A DNA stretch of 64,000 bases from Salinivibrio sp. ES.052 (GTDB lineage: Bacteria; Pseudomonadota; Gammaproteobacteria; Enterobacterales; Vibrionaceae): positions 1,892,251 to 1,956,250 of the forward strand of contig NZ_FSRI01000001.1 in the NCBI RefSeq assembly GCF_900141775.1. Reading direction: 5' to 3'. A program made the translations under genes and the position numbers. Position 1 is the stretch's first letter. Every line of letters begins with the position of its first letter. The notes under the pieces are model-generated. The model did no database searches, was not told the origin of the DNA, and worked only from the letters and a program-made list of their open reading frames with translations. Shown here in pieces: positions 30,620-38,741 of this stretch.

Positions 30620-30667
30620 CCGTGTCGGTGACCTTGCAGGTCGCGATCTATTCCGCCTCCGGGCACC
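30620..30667 (+). pseudogene. tRNA-Phe 3'-half remnant with enlarged T-loop
   Basis: The sequence repeats tRNA-Phe from CCGTGTCGGTG through TTCCGCCTCCGGGCACC. The six bases GTTCGA between these blocks are replaced by 20 bases (ACCTTGCAGGTCGCGATCTA). The 5' half is missing and the terminal CCA is degraded to CCC. Like the tRNA-Asn remnant, it is followed by a diverged copy of the preceding terminator. Confidence 0.85.
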
Positions 30668-30675
30668 CTATACAG

Positions 30676-30707
30676 AAAAGCCCTGCTCAAACGAGCGGGG
30701 CTTTTTT
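30676..30707 (+). terminator. Terminator behind the tRNA-Phe remnant
   Basis: The hairpin AAAGCCCTGCTC-AAAC-GAGCGGGGCTTT with T-tract is a diverged copy of the terminator about 100 bases upstream. Confidence 0.85.
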
Positions 30708-30774
30708 ATGCTAGTCTAATAACTTAGTCTTTCTATCGTGACGCATAAACTCATGGATCGAGTGTCATATTCTC

Positions 30775-32037
30775 ATGTCGACAAATAGCATCAAACTTTC
30801 TACCGAAAGGCTTCAAGCTGGCCTCTATATTAAGCTCCCGCTTAAGTGGCGCGATCACCCTTTCATGCTTAACCGCTTTCAGATAGAAAGTGACGCCCAA
30901 GCCAAGGTAATACGCTCACTACCAGTAAGCTTTGTTTACTACTACCCTGATAAAAGTATTGCCTCTCCCTTGCCAGCGTTGTCTGAAAAAAAAGATAACG
31001 CTGATCAGGTTGATCCTAATGCAGTCAGCCGCAAAAAAGAGGAAATGGAGCGGGAGAAACAAAAGCAAATTGAAGAGCAACGCCGATTTCGAGCACGCAT
31101 ACAAAAGGTTCAAAAACATTATCAACGCTCAATGGCCCAACTACGCGCCATTAATATGAAAGCTTCAAACCGTCCACAAGCGGCTAACGAGGATGTGCGC
31201 ATGTTAGTTGATAGCATGATGGTGTTTGGTAGCGAATCCGCTGTCACGCTACATCTGATGGATGATCCTACATTGGCAGAGGATATGTATGCGCATTCGC
31301 TGAATGTGGCAGTATTAGCACTGATGCTCGCACGCAGTCATGACTATGATAACAATAAAATACGCGCGCTCCTCACCGGAGCGGTATTGCATGATATCGG
31401 CACCAAAAAAGTACCGTCAGCCATTGTCCGAAAAAAAGAACGCCTGACCGATCCAGAGATGAACTATTATCGCCAACACGTGAATTACGGCACTGAGCTG
31501 ATCGCGGAAATGGATGAATGTACACCTGACGTCAAAATTATCATCGAACAACACCATGAGTTTGCCAACGCCAGTGGTTTCCCAAAAGGGTTATGCGGTG
31601 ACGATATTGACGAGGTAGCTCAAATTGTTGGCATGGTTAATTTTTTCGATAGGCTCTGTCGGCCCCAATTCGGAGCTCCGGTTCGTATGCCTTTTGCCGC
31701 TTTATCGCATCTATTTAAAGACAATAAAGCCAAGTTTAATCCACGGTTACTGGCCTTATTTGTAAAAATGATGGGGGTATACCCTCCAGGGACGGTGGTA
31801 AAACTGTCGAATGAGGACGTGGGTATCATTATTTCAGTCAATAGCTCAGCGCTGTTAAAACCGAACGTGATGATTTATGACCCGGATATTCCTTCGGATC
31901 AAGCCACCATTATTGATATGCGCGATAGTGAACTAGAGATAGACACCGCTGTGCCTATCTCTAAGTTGCCAGAGGAAGTGAGGGAATACCTAAAACCACG
32001 CACCCGAATCTCTTACTTTATGGATGCTGACGGCTAA
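30775..32037 (+). CDS. HD-GYP domain protein, probable cyclic-di-GMP phosphodiesterase
   Basis: The 420-residue protein has an N-terminal DUF3391-like domain (residues 5-60), a charged coiled-coil linker (about 80-130) and an HD-GYP domain. Metal-site residues are present: H in YAHSLNVAVLAL, HD in LHDIGTKKVP, H in QHVNYG, HH in EQHHEFANASGFPKG and D in FFDRLCRP. The signature is altered: HDIGK is HDIGT and GYP is GFP. Hydrolysis of cyclic di-GMP is likely but the variant motifs leave some doubt. The first hairpin-free ATG after the tRNA remnant is used. Confidence 0.87.
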   Translation: MSTNSIKLSTERLQAGLYIKLPLKWRDHPFMLNRFQIESDAQAKVIRSLPVSFVYYYPDKSIASPLPALSEKKDNADQVDPNAVSRKKEEMEREKQKQIEEQRRFRARIQKVQKHYQRSMAQLRAINMKASNRPQAANEDVRMLVDSMMVFGSESAVTLHLMDDPTLAEDMYAHSLNVAVLALMLARSHDYDNNKIRALLTGAVLHDIGTKKVPSAIVRKKERLTDPEMNYYRQHVNYGTELIAEMDECTPDVKIIIEQHHEFANASGFPKGLCGDDIDEVAQIVGMVNFFDRLCRPQFGAPVRMPFAALSHLFKDNKAKFNPRLLALFVKMMGVYPPGTVVKLSNEDVGIIISVNSSALLKPNVMIYDPDIPSDQATIIDMRDSELEIDTAVPISKLPEEVREYLKPRTRISYFMDADG

Positions 32038-32054
32038 GAAGCGACGGCTGCGGA

Positions 32055-32948
32055 TCAGTCGCCGCTGATATCTGCTTTGTCAGCCTTATCGGCAGCGCGG
32101 AGAAGATCAACCGTTAAGTTATCGATTAAACGTGTATTACCAAGATAGGCGGCCACTAAAATCACGGCTTGACGACTTTCTTCGCTAATCTGTGCAAGTG
32201 AGGAGGCGTCACGAATATAGAATTCGTCTGGCTTTAACCCAGCCGCACGCAACTGATCGTGGGCATCTTCAATCAGATCATCCAGATCGCGGCGCCCATT
32301 ACGCATCTGTGCACTCATCCAACGCATGGTTTTTGCCAGTACTGGCGCACGTTGGCGTTCATCGACCGTCAAATTGTTGTTGCGAGAGCTCATCGCTAGG
32401 CCATCACTTTCACGCACCGTCGGTACACCGATAACCTCAATGGGCATGGCCATATCAGCCACCAATTTACGGATCACCGCAAGTTGCTGAAAGTCTTTTT
32501 CGCCAAAGCAGGCAATACTCGGCTGAACCAAGTGAAATAGTTTACTCACCACGGTAGCAACGCCACGAAAATGGCCGGGACGAGATGCCCCTTCAAGCAT
32601 GATTGACAGCTTTGGCACCTCAACCGTTGTGTGTGCTTCAACCCCTTGCGGATACAAGGTGTCAGGCGTGGGTGTGAACACAAGATCCACCCCTTCTTCG
32701 CGTAACTGGGTTAAGTCTTCATCCAGTGTACGTGGATAGTTAGCCAGATCGTCTGCCCGGTCAAATTGCATCGGGTTAACGAAAATACTCACCACCACAA
32801 TATCGCCCTGCTCTCGGGCTTTACGGACCAAGGTTAAGTGACCTTGGTGTAAATTACCCATGGTCGGAACAAACGCAATGCGTTTATCCATCTTTTTCCA
32901 CTGGCTAACCTGATCGCGCAGTAGCGCAACCTCAGAAATCACCTGCAT
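32055..32948 (-). CDS. panC: Pantothenate synthetase
   Basis: The 297-residue ligase joins pantoate and beta-alanine with ATP. The nucleotidyl-transfer motif is [13 protein letters not shown] near residue 29, and SSRNN near residue 180 is the KMSKS-like loop. It lies 11 bases downstream of panB in the usual panBC operon. Confidence 0.97.
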   Translation of the reverse strand: MQVISEVALLRDQVSQWKKMDKRIAFVPTMGNLHQGHLTLVRKAREQGDIVVVSIFVNPMQFDRADDLANYPRTLDEDLTQLREEGVDLVFTPTPDTLYPQGVEAHTTVEVPKLSIMLEGASRPGHFRGVATVVSKLFHLVQPSIACFGEKDFQQLAVIRKLVADMAMPIEVIGVPTVRESDGLAMSSRNNNLTVDERQRAPVLAKTMRWMSAQMRNGRRDLDDLIEDAHDQLRAAGLKPDEFYIRDASSLAQISEESRQAVILVAAYLGNTRLIDNLTVDLLRAADKADKADISGD

Positions 32949-32959
32949 ACTCGGTCTCT

Positions 32960-33754
32960 CTATTTAAACGTGTGGGCGGGACCGGGAAATTCGCCACTCG
33001 CCACTTCTTGCACATACTGGGCAACCGCTTCTCGGGCATCTCCGGTTTCTGCCAAGTAGTTTTTCGAGAATTTGGGCATGTAATTAGCCGATACGCCGAG
33101 CATATCATGCATGACCAAAATCTGACCATCTGTGTCACCGCCTGCGCCAATACCAATGACAGGCACCGATACGGTCTCAGTGATCCGTTTCGCTAACGAG
33201 GCTGGTACGCATTCGAGTACAATCACTTGCGCTCCCGCCTGCTCAAGGGCGACGGCATCAGCCAGCATTTGCTCCGCTTTGTCGTCATCACGACCTTGAA
33301 CACGAAAACCGCCAAAAATATTCACCGATTGTGGTGTAAGCCCTAAGTGAACACAGACAGGGACTGCGCGCTCAGTCAGCATTTTAACGGCATCCACCAA
33401 CCATGATCCGCCTTCAATCTTGACCATGTTCGCGCCCGCTTTCATTAATTCAGCCGCATTAGCGCAGGCCTGCTCAGGGGTCGCACAGCTCATAAACGGC
33501 ATATCTGCCATCAGAAGGCTATTCGGGCTTCCTGTTCGCACACAACGTGTATGATAAGCCAACTCGGCAACAGAGACCGACAGCGTATCGCTTTTACCTT
33601 GAAGGACCATGCCTAACGAGTCGCCAACAAGCAATACAGGCACATCCTGTTGCTCAAACAGTTGAGCAAAGCTCGCATCATAGGCGGTCAAAGATGCAAA
33701 CTTTTGTCCTTGTTGCTTCCATGTAATCAGATCGGTAATTGTGATTTTTTTCAT
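32960..33754 (-). CDS. panB: 3-methyl-2-oxobutanoate hydroxymethyltransferase
   Basis: PanB transfers a hydroxymethyl group to ketoisovalerate, the first step of pantothenate synthesis. The start [19 protein letters not shown] follows a GGGAGA site. [10 protein letters not shown] near residue 45 binds the metal and substrate. The 264-residue length is standard; a longer frame would overlap folK. Confidence 0.97.
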   Translation of the reverse strand: MKKITITDLITWKQQGQKFASLTAYDASFAQLFEQQDVPVLLVGDSLGMVLQGKSDTLSVSVAELAYHTRCVRTGSPNSLLMADMPFMSCATPEQACANAAELMKAGANMVKIEGGSWLVDAVKMLTERAVPVCVHLGLTPQSVNIFGGFRVQGRDDDKAEQMLADAVALEQAGAQVIVLECVPASLAKRITETVSVPVIGIGAGGDTDGQILVMHDMLGVSANYMPKFSKNYLAETGDAREAVAQYVQEVASGEFPGPAHTFK

Positions 33755-33789
33755 TGTATCTCCCAAAGCCTGAAACTGGGGCCCACCGG

Positions 33790-34281
33790 TTAAGCGTGAT
33801 CGCTGATACGGGTTAAGCCGTTGCAATCAATGCGCGTCAGGCACGCGGCGAGAGTGCTGCCGTCTGGCAAACACAAGTCGGGGGCAATATCGGCAAGTGG
33901 ATAAAGCACAAATTCGCGTTCTTTCATGCCGTAGTGTGGCACTGTCAGTCGCGGGTGCTCGATAACACGGTCACCATAGAGCAGAATATCAAGATCCAAG
34001 GTTCTTGGTCCCCAACGTTCTGCTTTGCGCTTCCTGCCATAATTAAGCTCAATGGCTTGCGTTGCATTCAATAGTGTCAAAGGGTCGAGGTGGGTGTCCA
34101 GCGCGGCAACTGCATTGACATAGTCAGGCTGATCCGCGGGCCCCATCGGCCGACTGGTATAAAGAGGAGAGACGGCCACAAAGAGACTTTGCGGCAGTGC
34201 TTTTAACGCAGCAATCGCCTGTTCCGCTTTTTTTACTGGCTCACCGAGATTGCTGCCAATGGCGATGTACACCCGGTTCAT
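33790..34281 (-). CDS. folK: 7,8-dihydro-6-hydroxymethylpterin pyrophosphokinase
   Basis: The 163-residue folate enzyme has the N-terminal [20 protein letters not shown] and the active-site motif [15 protein letters not shown]. Its ATG overlaps the pcnB stop by four bases, so the two are translationally coupled as in E. coli. Confidence 0.97.
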   Translation of the reverse strand: MNRVYIAIGSNLGEPVKKAEQAIAALKALPQSLFVAVSPLYTSRPMGPADQPDYVNAVAALDTHLDPLTLLNATQAIELNYGRKRKAERWGPRTLDLDILLYGDRVIEHPRLTVPHYGMKEREFVLYPLADIAPDLCLPDGSTLAACLTRIDCNGLTRISDHA

Positions 34282-35678
34282 GCGTCTGAGTTTGACTGTG
34301 GTTTACGCCGACGTGGCGGTGCTTTACGACGGCGTGACTTAGGTTTACGCGTATTACTGGTTTTATTGATCGCACGCACCATTTTTTGGCGGCCCCCCTG
34401 GTCCGCTCGCTGGAAGTCTCGCCACCACGCGCAAAGAGCCTCCGCTTCATCCCCTTCTACGGCTCCCCGCATTTCCAGCAGATCAAAGGCGGCTCGGAAC
34501 TTTTTCTCATCTAGCGTTTTGAAGGCACGCGCCCCTGTACGACGGGTCATACGCATCTGTAATTGCCATACTTCTCGCACCATGGCGGTGAAACGGCGTG
34601 GGACAGCAATGGTTTTAACTTGTTCATCAACAATGTCGCTGGCCGCTACCATGAAGGCATCGTAATAACTAAGCCCACTTTCGGATGCCATTTCTTCAGC
34701 ACGTGTCACCAACGGATACCAAAGCATCGCCGCGAACAAGAAAGCCGGGTTAATTCTCTGATCGTTAACAACGCGCTTATCGGTTGAGCGTAACACCTGC
34801 TCAAGCATTTGCTCAGTTTGGCTAGTTTGAGCCTCGGTAAAATGAGCGGCCACTGCGGGGAAGAGTTGCTGAAACAAGTTATACTCACGCAGCATTTTGT
34901 AAGTGTCGAGACCTTGCCCTGATTGCAACAGTTTCAGGCTTTCTTCAAACATACGTGCTGCTGGGATGTCTTGTAATAATGGCGCTAGCTCCGCAATCGG
35001 TGCTGCTGTCGCACTATTGATAGTCATATCCAGCTTGACCGCAAAACGCACGGCCCGCAGCATCCTTACCGGATCTTCGCGATAGCGTGTCTCTGGATCA
35101 CCGATCAAGCGAATCACGCGGTTATTCAGATCCTCAATACCGCCAGCATAATCACGAATAGAGAAGTCAGCGATATTGTAATACAGGCCATTAACTGTGA
35201 AATCTCGACGTTGTGCGTCTTCATCAATGGTGCCGTAGACATTATCGCGCAGCAGCATGCCGTCTTCCGAACGGGCCGTTTGCTTGTCTTTTTCGCCTTT
35301 ACCGTGATGGCCACGGAACGTCGCCACTTCGATGACATCACGCCCGAAAAGAATATGAGCAAGACGAAAACGGCGCCCGATAAGACGACAATTACGGAAT
35401 AACTTTCGGACCTCATCCGGTGTGGCATTGGTGGCGATATCAAAATCTTTGGGTTCGCGATCCAAAAGCAGATCTCGCACTCCTCCGCCAACGAGGTACG
35501 CTTCAAAGCCCGCTTTATGCAGGCGATAGAGCACTTTCAGCGCATTTTCGCTGATACCTTTTCGCGAAATGCCATGTGCTTTGCGGGGGATAACTTCCAA
35601 CTTAAGATCCTCAATTGCTCGTGTTTTACTATCACGATTCAGAACCTTACGGCAAAAGCTGGTCACTCGATTAAAGAT
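34278..35678 (-). CDS. pcnB: Poly(A) polymerase I, probable AUC start
   Basis: PcnB adds poly(A) tails to RNA and promotes decay. The nucleotidyltransferase core is YLVGGGVRDLLLDREPKDFD, and RNCRLIGRRFRLAH follows. The C-terminus is a very basic RNA-binding tail. E. coli PcnB, as I recall, begins MFTRVANFCRKVL and initiates at the rare codon AUU. Here the aligned sequence is ATC-TTT-AAT-CGA-GTG (I/M-F-N-R-V), preceded by GAGGTG at ideal spacing, so AUC at 35678 is the likely start. The GTG four codons later (35666) is the conventional alternative. Confidence 0.93.
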   Translation of the reverse strand: MFNRVTSFCRKVLNRDSKTRAIEDLKLEVIPRKAHGISRKGISENALKVLYRLHKAGFEAYLVGGGVRDLLLDREPKDFDIATNATPDEVRKLFRNCRLIGRRFRLAHILFGRDVIEVATFRGHHGKGEKDKQTARSEDGMLLRDNVYGTIDEDAQRRDFTVNGLYYNIADFSIRDYAGGIEDLNNRVIRLIGDPETRYREDPVRMLRAVRFAVKLDMTINSATAAPIAELAPLLQDIPAARMFEESLKLLQSGQGLDTYKMLREYNLFQQLFPAVAAHFTEAQTSQTEQMLEQVLRSTDKRVVNDQRINPAFLFAAMLWYPLVTRAEEMASESGLSYYDAFMVAASDIVDEQVKTIAVPRRFTAMVREVWQLQMRMTRRTGARAFKTLDEKKFRAAFDLLEMRGAVEGDEAEALCAWWRDFQRADQGGRQKMVRAINKTSNTRKPKSRRRKAPPRRRKPQSNSDA

Positions 35679-35688
35679 AGCTCACCTC
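35676..35688 (-). promoter_or_regulatory. Ribosome site and near-cognate AUC start of pcnB
   Basis: On the minus strand the order is GAGGTG, AGCT, ATC. The Shine-Dalgarno match is strong and correctly placed for ATC, whereas it is 16 bases from the GTG. Confidence 0.7.
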
Positions 35689-35744
35689 GTATTGATTGTT
35701 CGGGCCATGAAACAGCGGCATATAATATATCAGGGTGGGCCATT

Positions 35745-36629
35745 TTAGAATCCTGTTATCACTTCCGTTTGTCTCGGTAAGTGCATTAACGACCAGGTAT
35801 TGACCGCAAGATTAAGTAATTCAGTGGTCGTCGCCACCTCTTCGCTTGCCACTGACTGCAAACCAAGAAACGTCATTGCTGCGCGCAACGCAGGAAGAGG
35901 CGCTTGATTATTAATCGCAGGGGCACGATTTTGCTTAGATAGTTTCTGTCCACCCACATTCAATGCGAGAGGAAGATGTAAGTAACGGGGCGCCGGCTCA
36001 CCCAATTGAGCATATAAAGCAATATGGCGACCCGTTGGCATAATTAAATCAGCCCCTCGCACAATATCCGTGATCCCCTGATCAAGATCGTCTAATACAA
36101 CAGCGAGGTTATAAGCATACAAACCATCACGACGCTTAATGATAAAATCTTCGTTTGCCAGGGTCGCATCCAAATGCAGCGTACCATGAAGGCGATCATT
36201 AAACGCCAACACTTCTACTGGGCTTTTAAGCCTAACAGCAGCATGCGTTGCCCCCAGCCCTTTATCTCGACACGTCCCTAAATAGACGCCTCCCGACGCT
36301 TTAATTTGACGACGCGTACACGTGCAATAATAGGCTTGCCCCGACGCCAACCACGCATCAATTTGTGCTTGGTAATCGCCCAAATGCTGGCTTTGGTAGC
36401 GGACGTCACCATCCCAGTGTAATCCGTATGCTTCAAGTGTTCGCAATATATCGCTGGCCGCTCCCGGCTTTTCTCTGGGTGGATCAATATCTTCAATTCT
36501 CACCAACCACTGGCCATGATGGGCTCGGGCATCCAGATATGACCCCAGCGCGGCCACCAAGGAGCCAAAATGTAATGGCCCCGATGGCGAAGGAGCAAAG
36601 CGGCCAATATAAGAAGAGAGCGGAGTCAT
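35745..36629 (-). CDS. gluQ: Glutamyl-Q tRNA(Asp) synthetase
   Basis: The 294-residue GluRS paralogue attaches glutamate to queuosine in tRNA-Asp. It has the HIGH-type motif [15 protein letters not shown], the zinc-site cysteines CTC and C in YYCTCTRRQ and YLGTCRDKG, and the KMSKS-type KLSKQN. It lacks the anticodon-binding domain, as expected. It lies downstream of dksA, as in E. coli. Confidence 0.96.
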   Translation of the reverse strand: MTPLSSYIGRFAPSPSGPLHFGSLVAALGSYLDARAHHGQWLVRIEDIDPPREKPGAASDILRTLEAYGLHWDGDVRYQSQHLGDYQAQIDAWLASGQAYYCTCTRRQIKASGGVYLGTCRDKGLGATHAAVRLKSPVEVLAFNDRLHGTLHLDATLANEDFIIKRRDGLYAYNLAVVLDDLDQGITDIVRGADLIMPTGRHIALYAQLGEPAPRYLHLPLALNVGGQKLSKQNRAPAINNQAPLPALRAAMTFLGLQSVASEEVATTTELLNLAVNTWSLMHLPRQTEVITGF

Positions 36630-36725
36630 GATAGGCGCATAAACAGTGATATCAATGCCAATGGCGATAATGAATAGCGCAAATTGTACGGGGATCTTGC
36701 ACTAACACAAGCACCCTAAAACACA

Positions 36726-36749
36726 AAAAGGGAGCCGAAGCTCCCTTTT
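36726..36749 (-). terminator. Terminator of dksA
   Basis: A 10-bp stem (AAAAGGGAGC/GCTCCCTTTT) with CGAA loop lies between dksA and gluQ, so gluQ transcription depends on read-through or its own promoter. Confidence 0.8.
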
Positions 36750-36806
36750 ATCTGATTGAGTGGTCGTTGCCAGAGACAAACTCGCGCAAGCGCGATCCGT
36801 CAGCGA

Positions 36807-37256
36807 TTAACCCGCCATTTGCTTTTCTTTCAGTTCAGCCAGCGTTTTGCAATCAATACATAACTCGGCTGTCGGACGTGCTTCTAAGCGACGTACGCCA
36901 ATTTCGATACCACATGAGTCGCAAAAGCCGAAGTCATCGTCATCGATACGCTGCAGTGTTTTATCGATCTTTTTAATCAACTTACGTTCGCGATCGCGAT
37001 TACGTAGCTCTAGGTTAAATTCCTCTTCCTGTGCTGCACGATCAACAGGATCGGGGAAATTTGCCGCCTCATCTTTCATATGATTCATGGTGCGGTCGAC
37101 TTCTTCCCTGAGCTGATTACGCCACGCATTGAGGATTTTACGGAAATGCTCGAGCTGTGGCTCGCCCATATATTCCTCTCCAGGTTTCTCCTGGTATGGC
37201 TCTAATCCGGCAATGGCCAGGATGCCCAGCGATTTCTTTTCTTTGCTTTCTGGCAT
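36807..37256 (-). CDS. dksA: RNA polymerase-binding transcription factor DksA
   Basis: The 149-residue protein enters the RNA polymerase secondary channel and works with ppGpp to repress stable RNA promoters. It has the coiled coil with the tip motif [13 protein letters not shown], in which both aspartates and the alanine are conserved. The four-cysteine zinc finger is in CDSCGIEIG and LCIDCKTL. Confidence 0.97.
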   Translation of the reverse strand: MPESKEKKSLGILAIAGLEPYQEKPGEEYMGEPQLEHFRKILNAWRNQLREEVDRTMNHMKDEAANFPDPVDRAAQEEEFNLELRNRDRERKLIKKIDKTLQRIDDDDFGFCDSCGIEIGVRRLEARPTAELCIDCKTLAELKEKQMAG

Positions 37257-37379
37257 TCAGCTTCTCCTAAAAAACCTTGACATGACCCGTGTCTGTCAAA
37301 TGAGGGCGCTATCTATAGCAGAAAGCCTTTAGGGTGGCAATCTTTGATTTACGCCCTGCAACGCCCAATGTGAACATGC

Positions 37380-38102
37380 TTACACTTTTGCCGTATTGGT
37401 AACAAAAGGTACGGAATTAACCAGATTTAGCTCACTCGGCGACACCTGTGCTTGATAACACATTACCTCGACACCTGACGCCAACGCATGATTTAGTAAC
37501 TGGTTATAATCCGGGTCGATATGGGGGGCGCCAGTCACTTTTTCAATCCCTGAATGTAAAACAGCAAAAAACAAGACAGCACGGTGACCTTGTTCAACCA
37601 TCGCAACGAGTTCTCGTAGATGTTTTTGCCCGCGGACTGATACGGCATCAGGAAATGCCCCCCTGCCATTGTCCTCCAACAAAGTCACACTCTTTACTTC
37701 TATATAGCAGTCAGCTCTGTCATCGTCACGTAATAGGATATCTATCCGGCTGTTTTCGCTGCCATAGCGTACTTCTGTCTGTAATTGTCTATAGCCCGCT
37801 AGTTCAGGAATACACCCGGCTTCAATGGCCTCAACAACCAATGAATTAGCACGAGCCGTATTCACACAAATCCAATGCCCGTCCTGAGTATGGTTAAGCT
37901 CCCAGCTGTGCGGGTACTTGCGCTTTGGATTATCAGAGGTTGAGTACCACACTGTGTCACCGGGTGTCGCGCAACCGGTCATCGCGCCAGTGTTAGCACA
38001 ATGCATCGTGAGCGTCTCACCATCGTGCAAAGTGACATCGGTCAAAAACCGTTTATACCGGCGCACTAATGTCGCCGACGCTAGAGGCGGGGAAAATTGC
38101 AT
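37380..38102 (-). CDS. sfsA: Sugar fermentation stimulation protein SfsA
   Basis: The 240-residue protein starts at [20 protein letters not shown] after an AGGAACGGAAG region. Conserved blocks are [19 protein letters not shown] and the nuclease-like core [21 protein letters not shown]. It was described in E. coli as a maltose-related regulator, and its fold suggests nucleic-acid binding. Its biochemical role remains unclear. It sits 13 bases after thpR. Confidence 0.95.
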   Translation of the reverse strand: MQFSPPLASATLVRRYKRFLTDVTLHDGETLTMHCANTGAMTGCATPGDTVWYSTSDNPKRKYPHSWELNHTQDGHWICVNTARANSLVVEAIEAGCIPELAGYRQLQTEVRYGSENSRIDILLRDDDRADCYIEVKSVTLLEDNGRGAFPDAVSVRGQKHLRELVAMVEQGHRAVLFFAVLHSGIEKVTGAPHIDPDYNQLLNHALASGVEVMCYQAQVSPSELNLVNSVPFVTNTAKV

Positions 38103-38115
38103 CTTCCGTTCCTGC

Positions 38116-38676
38116 TCATGACTCACAACAAAGATCGAACTGGTGCAGGCATTGATATAACACCCGCCCCTCACTATCTCGCAGCACATGCTCACCTGAC
38201 TGCGAGGAAGGCGAAGCATATAACCCATATCGCCGGCAGGCAAATGTCTGGGCAGGAAGAGTCGGTAAGTCCAGCGCATTGGCATCTTTAACACCACGAC
38301 GCAAGGTAATATGCGGGGTAAACGTATGACTGTCCGCTTTCGCGGGCCAAACGGGTAAGGCCTGTAAATGATGAGCCAGCGCCAATAAGGCTTGCGGAGA
38401 GGGCGCTAACGTTGCACAGACAATCCTCGGATGAGCCCATACTTCAACTGTCGAGGCCGTGATGGAAAAGGCGGGCAGTTGAAGGTCTTGCACCGCGGCT
38501 TGTAGACGAGGAATATATGCATCCGGTACATCTCCCAAAAACGCCAAGGTGAGGTGTAAATTCTGATCCGGCACGGCTCGCCCTATCCCGCACAGGCTGT
38601 TTTTATAGCTCGTAAGTTGAGCTCGGGCCGCTTGATTGACGTTTTCATCCAAGCCTAACGCGAAAAATAACCGCAT
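38116..38676 (-). CDS. thpR: RNA 2',3'-cyclic phosphodiesterase (LigT/ThpR)
   Basis: The 186-residue 2H-phosphoesterase has both HxTx motifs, HLTLAF near residue 43 and HITLRR near residue 128. I start it at [13 protein letters not shown] after an AAGGAGA site. The longer frame would overlap the divergent hrpB start. Confidence 0.94.
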   Translation of the reverse strand: MRLFFALGLDENVNQAARAQLTSYKNSLCGIGRAVPDQNLHLTLAFLGDVPDAYIPRLQAAVQDLQLPAFSITASTVEVWAHPRIVCATLAPSPQALLALAHHLQALPVWPAKADSHTFTPHITLRRGVKDANALDLPTLPAQTFACRRYGLYASPSSQSGEHVLRDSEGRVLYQCLHQFDLCCES

Positions 38677-38741
38677 GGGGTCTCCTTTTGCGTTCAGTCC
38701 GTTAAAATAGCAGTTTTGATTCTGACACAAAGGGCGAATGT

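Noticed and set aside
38103..38297. Long N-terminal extension of SfsA
   Set aside because: It would overlap the thpR coding region; the family starts at MQFSPPL, which has a suitable ribosome site.
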